Below, one piece after another: positions 1 to 7,354 of a stretch of DNA of 31,033 nt. The number at the start of each line of letters is the position of its first letter. Positions within the stretch are counted from its first letter, which is position 1. Under the pieces are notes generated by a model. It saw only the letters and a program-made list of their open reading frames with translations. It had not been told where the DNA came from and did not search any database. The translations under genes and the position numbers were made by a program. The stretch is from JAPUIN01 sp041580375 (GTDB lineage: Bacteria; Acidobacteriota; Polarisedimenticolia; Gp22-AA2), in contig JBFGDZ010000018.1 in NCBI GenBank assembly GCA_041580375.1, positions 1 to 31,033 of the forward strand, in the 5' to 3' direction.

Positions 1-601
1 GGAAAGCTCTTTTCGTCTTCGTCTCCGCGAACGACTTGATCCGGTCGCACAGGACGCGCAGCTCGCCGGCCGGCACGTCGAGATCACGGCGCACGCCGAG
101 GCGCTCCTTGACCTCGGCGAGCAGACCGTCGACCTCTTCGCGTTTCAGGCCCAGGACCACCGTGCTGTACATCTGAAGGAATCGGCGATACGCATCGAAG
201 GCGAAGCGATCCCCTCCGGCCCTCGCGGCGATGCCCTCGACCGTTCGTTCGTTGAGACCGAGATTCAGGATCGTCTCCATCATCCCCGGCATCGAGCGCG
301 CGGCTCCCGATCGAACCGACACGAGCAGCGGATTGCGCGCGTCGCCGAACCCGCGACCCGTGGCGCTCTCGAGCCGGCCCATGTTGCGTCCGATCTCCCG
401 GCGCAGCCCCTTGAGGCGGGCCGTGTCGCCGGACAGGTAGAGAGAGCATGCCTCCGTCGAGATGACGAACCCCGCGGGCACCGGCAGCCCCAACCGCGTC
501 ATCTCCATCAGGCCGGCCCCTTTGCCGCCGAGAAGCTCCCGCATGTCGCCGCGCCCCTCGGCGCGGCCCCGACCGAAAAAGTAGACGAACCGTGAAGCCA
601 T
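1..601 (-). CDS. ppdK: Pyruvate, phosphate dikinase, N-terminal part (3' end beyond window)
   Basis: Interconverts pyruvate + ATP + phosphate and phosphoenolpyruvate + AMP + pyrophosphate in the cytoplasm. About 200 residues are visible, out of about 880 for the family. The protein begins MASRFVYFFGRG, followed by LLGGKGAGLMEMTRLGLPVP, the nucleotide-binding start of PPDK/PEP-synthase ATP-grasp domains. Near residue 100 comes VRSGARSMPGMMETILNLGL, which is diagnostic of PPDK. The ATG at 601 lies 2 bases after the glyS stop codon (604-606), so it is the last visible gene of the recO-glyQ-glyS-ppdK run, an order known from deltaproteobacterial-type genomes. The phosphohistidine and PEP-binding domains are outside the window. 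The identification is secure. Confidence 0.95.
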   Translation of the reverse strand, partial: MASRFVYFFGRGRAEGRGDMRELLGGKGAGLMEMTRLGLPVPAGFVISTEACSLYLSGDTARLKGLRREIGRNMGRLESATGRGFGDARNPLLVSVRSGAARSMPGMMETILNLGLNERTVEGIAARAGGDRFAFDAYRRFLQMYSTVVLGLKREEVDGLLAEVKERLGVRRDLDVPAGELRVLCDRIKSFAETKTKRAF

Positions 602-603
602 TC

Positions 604-2805
604 TCACCCCCGCGCCGACGCCGTCACCTCCGGAGGCTCGCTCTCGACCGTGATCTCCGAGAAGTCGCCGACCTGGGTGAACAGCGAGGCGATCGATTGC
701 AGTAGTGCCAGACGATTCCGACGCATGGCCGGATCCTCGGCCATCACCAGGACTTCCTCGAAGAATCGATCGAGGGCCGGCCGGAGCCCGGCGATGCCTT
801 TCAGCGTGGTCAGATAATCGCGTCGCCGCACACCGTCCAGAATCCGGGGCCGCGCCGCTTCGAGGCCGGCGTGCAGGTCCCGCTCGGCCCTCTCCTGTAG
901 ATTCGCCGCGCTCACGGAAAAGGACGGCTGCGACTTCAGGATGTTCTTGATCCGCTTGTGGGCGAGGGCCAGGCTCTCGAAGCCCGGCTCCCCGCGGATC
1001 GCCTCGAGGGCGTGCATCCGCAGCCGCGCCTCGAGAGGATCATCGGCGCCCGTTGCGAGCGCAGCCCGCACCGAATCCTGACGCAGGCCGTCCTCCTCGC
1101 CGAGATACTGCTGCCGGGCGCGATAGAATTCGAGCAGAGCATCGCGGGCTCCTCGGGGATCGGACGCGCCGGTCTCCTGGTTCCCCGCGTGAGCCCGAAG
1201 CGCTTCATCGAGAAGCGCCGCAAGCGAGACGTGAAGGCGCGCCTCGATCAGAATGCGGCAGACGGATTGCGCCGAACGCCGCAGCGCATAGGGATCGCGC
1301 GAACCGGTCGGGACGACCCCGATCAGGAAGAGGCCCGCCTGGGAATCGATGCGGTCGGCGAGCGCCACGATCTTCCCCTCGGGCGTCGCCGGAATGGCGT
1401 CGCGCGCGCCGGCGGGGCGGTAATGACCCTCGATGGCGGACGCGATCGCGGGTGCCAGCCCCTCGGAGCGGGCATAGATGCCCCCGACGATTCCCTGCAA
1501 TTCCGGGAACTCGTTCACCATCTGCGTCGTCAGATCGCACTTGCAGAGGCGGATCGCCTCGATCGTCGCGTGGCGATCGACTTCCGCGCCGGACGCATGC
1601 ATCGAATCGATCAGAGCCCCGGCGATCGTCTCCATGCGGCTCGTCTTGGCGGCGTACGAGCCGAGCTTCTCGTGGAAGGTGATCCGATCCAGCTCGGGAC
1701 GGCGCGCGCCCAGCGTCGTGCGGCGGTCCTCCTCCCAGAAGAACCGCGCATCGGCGAGCCGTGCCTGCAGGACCCACTCATTCCCCCTTCGAATGATCCC
1801 TGAGCGATCCGAGGTGGCGTTGGCCACGGCCAGGAAGCGGTTCAGCAGCCCGCCGTCCGGCCCGATCAGGGAAAAGTACTTCTGATGATGCCGCATGGCC
1901 GTGACCAGGATCGCGGCGGGCAGATCCAGGAAACGGGCGTCGAATGTCCCGGAGATCACGGTGGGCCATTCGACGAGATGCACGACCTCGTCCAGAAGCT
2001 CCGGATCGCCCTCGTCGGGCGACGCGGCTTCCACCGTCGGCGGAGGGGCGATGCGGCCGCCCGCCTTCCTGGCGGCCGCCCTGAGCTGGCGCTCGATCAG
2101 CCTGCGCCGTTCCGCGACATCGACGATGACTCCGGCGCGGCGCAACGCGGCCACGTAGGTCGCCGGCGAGGACACGGAGATCCGGCCGGATGCCGCGGTC
2201 CGGTGTCCGAGCGTCGTCCGGCCCGATCGCACTCCCACGATCGAAAGGGGCACGCAGGAGCGATCGAGGAGGGCCAGGACGGAGTGGACCGGCCGAACGA
2301 ACCGATGATCGCCGCGTCCCCAGCGCATCGTCTTGGGGAATGTCATCGATTCGATCTCCGCGGGAAGCGCCCGGCCGAGCGCCGTCGCCGCCGGGAGCCC
2401 GCGTTCCAGTCGCGTGGCCTGGACGCATTCCCCGCGCGGCGTCGCGACGCGTTCCAGCTTCGCGACGGCGACACCCTGCGCGCGCGCGAACCCCTCCGCC
2501 GCCCGGGTCGGTCGTCCCTCGCCGTCGAAGGCCGCGCGGACCGGAGGGCCCACGACGGTGCGACGCTCGTCCGGCTGGCGCGGCGGCAGGCCGGTCACGA
2601 GGACCGCCAGACGCCGGGGGGTGCCGAGCCTCGCGGGCTCGATCCGCGGCGCGTACCCCGGTACGCCGGAGAGACGCGCGGCGCTCAGGACCCGCTCGAC
2701 CACCGCGCGGAGATCGTCGATCGCCGAGCCCAGCATCCGCGCCGGGATCTCCTCGGTCAGAATCTCGATCAGGAACGATCGACCGGCGGTTCGTGCCCGG
2801 GTCAT
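604..2805 (-). CDS. glyS: Glycine--tRNA ligase beta subunit
   Basis: Beta subunit of the alpha2beta2 bacterial glycyl-tRNA synthetase; it contacts tRNA-Gly and is needed for aminoacylation. The 733-residue protein is slightly longer than the usual 690 or so. It opens with FLIEILTEEIPARMLGSAI, the classic GlyS N-terminus, and carries the internal AMRHHQKYFSL motif and a C-terminal anticodon-binding-like helical region (about 570-700). Its ATG overlaps the glyQ stop codon (ATGA, 2802-2805), so the two subunits are translationally coupled. The family is unambiguous. Confidence 0.97.
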   Translation of the reverse strand: MTRARTAGRSFLIEILTEEIPARMLGSAIDDLRAVVERVLSAARLSGVPGYAPRIEPARLGTPRRLAVLVTGLPPRQPDERRTVVGPPVRAAFDGEGRPTRAAEGFARAQGVAVAKLERVATPRGECVQATRLERGLPAATALGRALPAEIESMTFPKTMRWGRGDHRFVRPVHSVLALLDRSCVPLSIVGVRSGRTTLGHRTAASGRISVSSPATYVAALRRAGVIVDVAERRRLIERQLRAAARKAGGRIAPPPTVEAASPDEGDPELLDEVVHLVEWPTVISGTFDARFLDLPAAILVTAMRHHQKYFSLIGPDGGLLNRFLAVANATSDRSGIIRRGNEWVLQARLADARFFWEEDRRTTLGARRPELDRITFHEKLGSYAAKTSRMETIAGALIDSMHASGAEVDRHATIEAIRLCKCDLTTQMVNEFPELQGIVGGIYARSEGLAPAIASAIEGHYRPAGARDAIPATPEGKIVALADRIDSQAGLFLIGVVPTGSRDPYALRRSAQSVCRILIEARLHVSLAALLDEALRAHAGNQETGASDPRGARDALLEFYRARQQYLGEEDGLRQDSVRAALATGADDPLEARLRMHALEAIRGEPGFESLALAHKRIKNILKSQPSFSVSAANLQERAERDLHAGLEAARPRILDGVRRRDYLTTLKGIAGLRPALDRFFEEVLVMAEDPAMRRNRLALLQSIASLFTQVGDFSEITVESEPPEVTASARG

Positions 2806-3704
2806 CGAGCGTCCACCGTCCCTTCAGCGGCTCCGGCCTCCGGGCGGGGCCCGGCCGGCGCGGGTTCCTCGAGATAGAGCCGGGCACATCCGACGGCGAG
2901 TCTTCGCACGCGCTGGATGAATCCCGTGCGCTCCGTGACGCTGACGCCGCCCCGGGCCTCGAGGACGTTGAACGTGTGCGAGCATCGCAGGGCGTAGTCA
3001 TAGGCCGGGAGCGCCAGGCCGCGCTCGAGCAGCCGGTGGCCCTCCGACTCGCATTCCTGAAAGAGCCGCAGGAGGCGCTCGATATCCGCCTCCTCGAAAT
3101 TGTGCCGCGAGAACTCCACCTCCTCGCGCATGCGGACGTCCCGGTACGACACGCCCCCGCACCATTCGAGATCGTAGACGCTGGAGACGTTGTTGAGAAA
3201 CATGCAGATGCGCTCGGTGCCGTAGGTGATCTCGACGCTGATCGGCTTCAGTTCCCGGCCGCCGGCCTGCTGGAAGTACGTGAACTGGGTGATCTCCATC
3301 CCGTCCATCGACACCTGCCAGCCCACACCCGCCGCTCCCAGCGTGGGCGATTCCCAGTTGTCCTCCTCGAAGCGGATGTCGTGGCGTCTGGGATCGATAC
3401 CGAAGACCCTCAGCGATCGGAGATAGAGATCCTGCACGTCATCGGGCGACGGCTTCAGAATGACCTGGAACTGGTAGTGGCGGTAGAGCCGGAAAGGATT
3501 CTGTCCGTAGCGCCCGTCGACCGGCCGCCGCGACGGAGAGCAATAGGCCGCCCTCCAGGGATCGGGACCGAGAACCCGGAAGAACGTATCAGGGTGCATG
3601 GTGCCCGCCCCGACCTCGATGTCGTACGGCTGTTGGAGAACGGCGCCCTGGCGGGCCCAGAACGTCTGAAGCGCCAGGATCAGCTCCTGGAAGTTCATCG
3701 CCAC
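2802..3704 (-). CDS. glyQ: Glycine--tRNA ligase alpha subunit
   Basis: Catalytic class II subunit that activates glycine. The 300-residue protein starts MAMNFQELILALQTFWARQG and contains QQPYDIEVGAGTMHPDTF and the ITYGTERICMFL region, all strongly conserved in GlyQ. The first residue is a GTG at 3704, preceded by GGGGGAG about 6 bases upstream; an ATG two codons later (3698) is possible but less well spaced. The C-terminal 25 residues (Pro/Ala/Gly-rich) extend beyond the conserved fold. It follows recO after 22 bases and overlaps glyS by 4 bases. Confidence 0.97.
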   Translation of the reverse strand: MAMNFQELILALQTFWARQGAVLQQPYDIEVGAGTMHPDTFFRVLGPDPWRAAYCSPSRRPVDGRYGQNPFRLYRHYQFQVILKPSPDDVQDLYLRSLRVFGIDPRRHDIRFEEDNWESPTLGAAGVGWQVSMDGMEITQFTYFQQAGGRELKPISVEITYGTERICMFLNNVSSVYDLEWCGGVSYRDVRMREEVEFSRHNFEEADIERLLRLFQECESEGHRLLERGLALPAYDYALRCSHTFNVLEARGGVSVTERTGFIQRVRRLAVGCARLYLEEPAPAGPRPEAGAAEGTVDAR

Positions 3705-3726
3705 GGCATGCTCCCCCGAACCCGCG

Positions 3727-4488
3727 TCATTTCTCCCCCCGCAGTTCGCGCAGAACCTGATAGCTGCGGAAGCGTCTCTCCGTCAGATCGAAGAACAGCG
3801 CCTGCGCCGTCTCCCCCAGGGCTCGGAGAGCCCGGTGATCCGCGAGCGCGCCGATCAGGCTTTCCGGCGATCCACTCCGGATCTGCTCCGCCGCCGCGAT
3901 GGAGGCCGGCGGCAGCGAAATCTCCCCGGCTCTCCGCGCCCCGCCGCAGCCTCTGCAGACGACGGAGCCCTCGCTCCGCCGGAAGAGCGCCCCGCGGGCG
4001 GCCAGAGAAGCGGAGCATCCGGAGCAGTTCGCCAGATCGGGCAGCACACCATGCAGACGCAGCGTCCAGACCTCGAAGTAGCGGCCGCTCCAGTCCAGAT
4101 CGAGCCCGCTCCGTACCGCCCTCAGCACCGCGTGCAGAAGCCTGAAGAACCGCTCGTCCTCCTGCTGCTCCCGGGCGAACGCATCCGCGATCTCGGCGAA
4201 ACAGGCGAGGACGGCCCCGCGCTCCGGGTCGGATTGCAGTTCGTAGAACGACTCGAGGAGTTCGGCCGACTCCACGCGCGAGAGGTCGACACCCTCTTTC
4301 TCGAAATAGCTCAACCGGACGCGGCTCAGGAGCTCCAGATTGCTGCCGAACCTCCGCCGGCTCCGGCGGGCGCCCCGCGCGACGCCCCGCAGCTTCCCGA
4401 CCCTCCGCGTCAGGAACGTGATGACCCGGTCCGACTCCCCGAGCGGATGGCTCTTGATGACAAATGCCTCGGCCTCCCTCAACGGCAC
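3727..4488 (-). CDS. recO: DNA repair protein RecO
   Basis: RecFOR-pathway mediator that binds ssDNA and SSB, anneals strands and helps load RecA. The 253-residue protein has an N-terminal OB fold (about 1-80; FVIKSHPLGESDRVITFLT is typical) and a helical C-terminal domain. A Cys4 zinc site is visible as C155/C158 (CSGC) and C178/C181 (CRGC). The start is GTG at 4488, 25 bases after the mgtE stop. Lying between mgtE and glyQ, it fits the common era-recO-glyQS neighbourhood. The zinc assignment rests on the Cys spacing only. Confidence 0.93.
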   Translation of the reverse strand: MPLREAEAFVIKSHPLGESDRVITFLTRRVGKLRGVARGARRSRRRFGSNLELLSRVRLSYFEKEGVDLSRVESAELLESFYELQSDPERGAVLACFAEIADAFAREQQEDERFFRLLHAVLRAVRSGLDLDWSGRYFEVWTLRLHGVLPDLANCSGCSASLAARGALFRRSEGSVVCRGCGGARRAGEISLPPASIAAAEQIRSGSPESLIGALADHRALRALGETAQALFFDLTERRFRSYQVLRELRGEK

Positions 4489-4513
4489 GATTCACCCCGA
4501 GACGGCCGGCGGA

Positions 4514-5869
4514 TCACCCCCCGATCAGATACGGCCCGGCGAGACCGAAAAACGTCACGAGACCCAGCAGATCGACGGCGGTCGTCACGAACGGGTTCGT
4601 CGCGACGGCCGGATCGATGTGTATCGTCTTCAGGAGCATGGGAAACGTCGATCCGACCATGGCCGCGAGCGACATCGACGCCCAGAGGGTGATCCCGACG
4701 ATCACGGAGGCGCGCGCGCTCAGCCCAACCAGAAACCACGCCGCCAGGCCGAGACAGGCCCCGTACAGAATTCCGAGCAAGGCGGCGATCCGGATCTCGC
4801 GGAACACGACCCCCCCGACCTGGCGCAGCGAGATGCGTCCGGTGGCCAGACCCCGGACCATGATGGTCGCGGCTTGAGTGCCGATGTTGCCCCCCATCCC
4901 GAGAACCACCGGGATGAAACACGCCAGCACGACCGTCCGGCTGAGCAGGGGCGTGTAACGTTGAATCAGCAGCGCCGCGAGAAGTCCCCCGAGGAACGCC
5001 GCGAACAACCACGGCAGCCGGACGCTCGCCGCCCGGAGCGTCGATTTCATCATCCGCTCCTCGTCCGAGGTCCCGGCCAGCTTGTAGAAATCCTCCGTGG
5101 CCTCCTCGCGCATGACGTCCATGACGTCGTCGATCGTCACGATCCCCACGAGAGCGTTCTCCGCATCGACCACGGGAACGGCCAGCAGATCATACTGCGT
5201 GGCGATCCTCGCCACCTCCTCCTGGTCCGTATCGGTCCGCACGGAGATCAGGTTCGTGGACATGATCTCCCTGAGCCGGGTGGCGGGAGGGACGGTCAGG
5301 AGCCGGCGCAGCGACAGCACGCCCTTGAGATGCCCGTGCGCATCCACGACGTAGAGGTAGAACACCATCTCCGCCTCCTGGGCCTTCTGGATGGCGGTGA
5401 TGGCATCCTGGACGACGGTTCCTTCGGGCAGCGCGAAGAATCGCGTCGACATGATGCGGCCGGCCGTCTCCTCCCCGTACTCGAGAAGATCCTGGACCTC
5501 CTCGGAGGCGTCCTTGCGCATCATCGAGAGGATGCGATCGCGTTCGTCCTCGGCCCCGAGGGAGAGGATGTCGGCGGCGTCGTCGGAGGGCAGGTTTTGA
5601 AGCACGCGCGCCACCTCGGCCGGATCCCTCCCGCTCAGCAGTTCGCTCCGCAGCGACGGATGCATCGCCCCCAGGAGGGCGGCCGCGTGATGATGCGCTC
5701 CCTCGGCGAGCACGTGGAAGACGGAGGAGCGCTCCTCGGCATTCAGGGATTTGAACGCCTCGGCGAGGTCCGCGGCGCGGACCTTCTGGAGAATGTTCAG
5801 AACCTGGCTGGTGGCGCCCCTGCGCAGGAGTTTCTTGACCGACTCCACCAGGAAAGCGCTGTCCTTCAT
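4514..5869 (-). CDS. mgtE: Magnesium transporter MgtE
   Basis: Inner-membrane Mg2+ channel/transporter gated by cytoplasmic Mg2+. The 451 residues show the family architecture: an N-terminal superhelical domain (about 1-125), a CBS-domain pair (about 130-255, starting ETAGRIMSTRFF and containing LLAVPVVDAENALVGIVTIDD), then a membrane domain with five hydrophobic segments (about 275-451). VVLGMGGNIGTQAATIMVRG and the HIDPAVATNPFVTTAVD segment form the pore region; the Asp residue in the latter corresponds by motif to the selectivity Asp of characterised MgtE. The gap to era is only 49 bases, so there is no room for a magnesium riboswitch leader; a weak inverted repeat there covers the ribosome binding region. 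Confidence 0.96.
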   Translation of the reverse strand: MKDSAFLVESVKKLLRRGATSQVLNILQKVRAADLAEAFKSLNAEERSSVFHVLAEGAHHHAAALLGAMHPSLRSELLSGRDPAEVARVLQNLPSDDAADILSLGAEDERDRILSMMRKDASEEVQDLLEYGEETAGRIMSTRFFALPEGTVVQDAITAIQKAQEAEMVFYLYVVDAHGHLKGVLSLRRLLTVPPATRLREIMSTNLISVRTDTDQEEVARIATQYDLLAVPVVDAENALVGIVTIDDVMDVMREEATEDFYKLAGTSDEERMMKSTLRAASVRLPWLFAAFLGGLLAALLIQRYTPLLSRTVVLACFIPVVLGMGGNIGTQAATIMVRGLATGRISLRQVGGVVFREIRIAALLGILYGACLGLAAWFLVGLSARASVIVGITLWASMSLAAMVGSTFPMLLKTIHIDPAVATNPFVTTAVDLLGLVTFFGLAGPYLIGG

Positions 5870-5875
5870 CGCCTC

Positions 5876-5910
5876 GCCCCGGAAAGGGCGTCATTCTAAC
5901 TCAACGGGGC
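5876..5910 (-). promoter_or_regulatory. Inverted repeat in the mgtE leader
   Basis: In the minus-strand transcript GCCCCG (5905-5910) can pair with CGGGGC (5876-5881), a 6-bp stem with a 23-base loop. The 3' arm overlaps the G-rich ribosome binding region just before the mgtE ATG (5869). The loop carries TAGAAT (5893-5898), a -10-like hexamer without a recognisable -35. A role in mgtE translation or local promoter activity is a guess. Confidence 0.25.
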
Positions 5911-5918
5911 TCAATCGC

Positions 5919-6818
5919 CTACGGGAGGGGAACGCCCAGTCGGCGAAGCAGGGAGGGATCATCGCGCCATCCGTCCCGGACCTTCACCCAGAGGTCCAGG
6001 TGGACGCGCGATCCGAGAAACGTCTCCAGATTCCTTCGGGCCGCCGTGCCGATCGACTTCATCATGCGGCCTCCCTGTCCGATCAGGATGCCCTTCTGAG
6101 AGGCGCGATCGACCAGGATGGTCGCGTGGACCCGGGCCAGCGCCGAATCCTCGCGATCGATCGACTCCACGAGCACCGCCGTCGCGTGCGGCACCTCCTG
6201 GCGGGTCTGGATGCAAACCTGCTCCCGGATGATCTCCGAAACCCCGAGAAGCTCCGGAACGTCCGTGAGGGTCTCGGGAGGAAACAAGGGCGGCCCCGGG
6301 GGGATCCGCGCCCGCACCACCTCAAGGAGGCGCTCGCAGTTCTCTCCCGTGAGGGCCGAGACGGGCACAAGCTCCTCGAACAGCCCCATCCGCGCCGCCT
6401 CGTCCAGGAGCGGCAGGAGGCGGGGCCGCGGCATCAGGTCGATCTTGTTGAGAACGAGCACCTTGTGCCGCGCGGCGTCGCGCACCAGGTCGAAGGCGAA
6501 CCGATCGCCGGACCCGATCCCATCCGGGGCGTCCACGAGAACGGCGACGAGATCCACGTCATGGATCACCTGTCTGGCCACCCGGACCATCTCCTCGTTC
6601 ATTCTGTGACGCGGACGGTGCAGCCCGGGCGTGTCGATGAAGACGATCTGCGCGCCGTCTTCGTGCAGAATCCCCCGGATCGGAAACCGTGTCGTCTGCG
6701 GCGCCTGTGACACGATCGAGAGCTTGGCCCCGACGAGATGATTCATGAGCGTGGATTTGCCGACGTTCGCCCGCCCCGCGAGCGCGACGATGCCGCAGCG
6801 GAATGCGCCGCCCTCCAT
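5919..6818 (-). CDS. era: GTPase Era
   Basis: Essential GTPase that binds 16S rRNA and helps mature the 30S subunit. From the ATG at 6818 it is 299 residues. The G1 loop is GRANVGKS (15-22; Pro is more usual than Ala at the third position), G2 is within APQTTRF, G3 is DTPG (62-65), G4 is NKID (124-127) and G5 is VSALTG. A C-terminal KH domain follows, with GILIGQGGRMMKSIG. The open frame runs further upstream through ybeY, but the Era fold starts here, 11 bases after the ybeY stop; a GTG at 6827 would add three residues. The ybeY-era order agrees with their joint role in 16S rRNA processing. Confidence 0.96.
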   Translation of the reverse strand: MEGGAFRCGIVALAGRANVGKSTLMNHLVGAKLSIVSQAPQTTRFPIRGILHEDGAQIVFIDTPGLHRPRHRMNEEMVRVARQVIHDVDLVAVLVDAPDGIGSGDRFAFDLVRDAARHKVLVLNKIDLMPRPRLLPLLDEAARMGLFEELVPVSALTGENCERLLEVVRARIPPGPPLFPPETLTDVPELLGVSEIIREQVCIQTRQEVPHATAVLVESIDREDSALARVHATILVDRASQKGILIGQGGRMMKSIGTAARRNLETFLGSRVHLDLWVKVRDGWRDDPSLLRRLGVPLP

Positions 6819-6829
6819 CGCCGGCACGC

Positions 6830-7354
6830 TCACCGCCCCGCCCCCGGCGACGCCCGGCGCGGACGTCGTCGACCCCGTTCCGATGTCCCGGCAGGCGCGT
6901 CCCAGGTCAGCCTCCGGGACGACAGATCGATCCCCGCGGTCCGTTGGAGCAGACGGCGCTCCAGCCTGTGCATCGTTCCTCCGTCGGTGACGTGATCGTG
7001 GCCGAGCAGATGCAGGAAACCGTGCGTCAAGAGGAGCGCCATCTCCGACCCGAGGGGCCAACCGGCCCGGCGCGCCTGGCGAGTCGCGCGGGGAACCGAG
7101 ATGGCGATGTCGCCCAGATGGCGCCGTCGTGGCTCGAGATCGCCCTGGAAGGGGAAGGAGAGCACGTCCGTGGTGCGATCCCGGCCCAGGAACGTCCGAT
7201 TCAATCGACGGATCGTCCCGTCGCCCGCCAGGAGCAGGGTCACGCCCGCTCCCGAGCACCGAGTGGCCCGCCGGAGGCGCAACAGCAGCCGCCGGCAGGC
7301 CGGGACGAGAGGACGGCCCGAGCGCACGCGGGCGACGACCTCTACTGACCCCAT
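6830..7354 (-). CDS. ybeY: Endoribonuclease YbeY (rRNA maturation factor)
   Basis: Single-strand endoribonuclease acting in 16S rRNA 3'-end maturation and ribosome quality control. The 174-residue protein contains TDVLSFPF and LGDIAIS, and the zinc motif HGFLHLLGHDH, giving ligands H111, H115 and H121. The ATG at 7354 lies inside the end of the upstream pgpH gene (13-base overlap); the longer frame reaching 7522 is only read-through inside pgpH. The last 30 or so residues are Arg/Ala/Gly-rich and not part of the fold. It is directly followed by era. Confidence 0.93.
   Translation of the reverse strand: MGSVEVVARVRSGRPLVPACRRLLLRLRRATRCSGAGVTLLLAGDGTIRRLNRTFLGRDRTTDVLSFPFQGDLEPRRRHLGDIAISVPRATRQARRAGWPLGSEMALLLTHGFLHLLGHDHVTDGGTMHRLERRLLQRTAGIDLSSRRLTWDAPAGTSERGRRRPRRASPGAGR

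Noticed and set aside
84..449. Arg/Gly-rich 121-codon minus-strand frame at the left end
   Set aside because: It is an alternative frame within ppdK, whose real frame carries unmistakable PPDK motifs.
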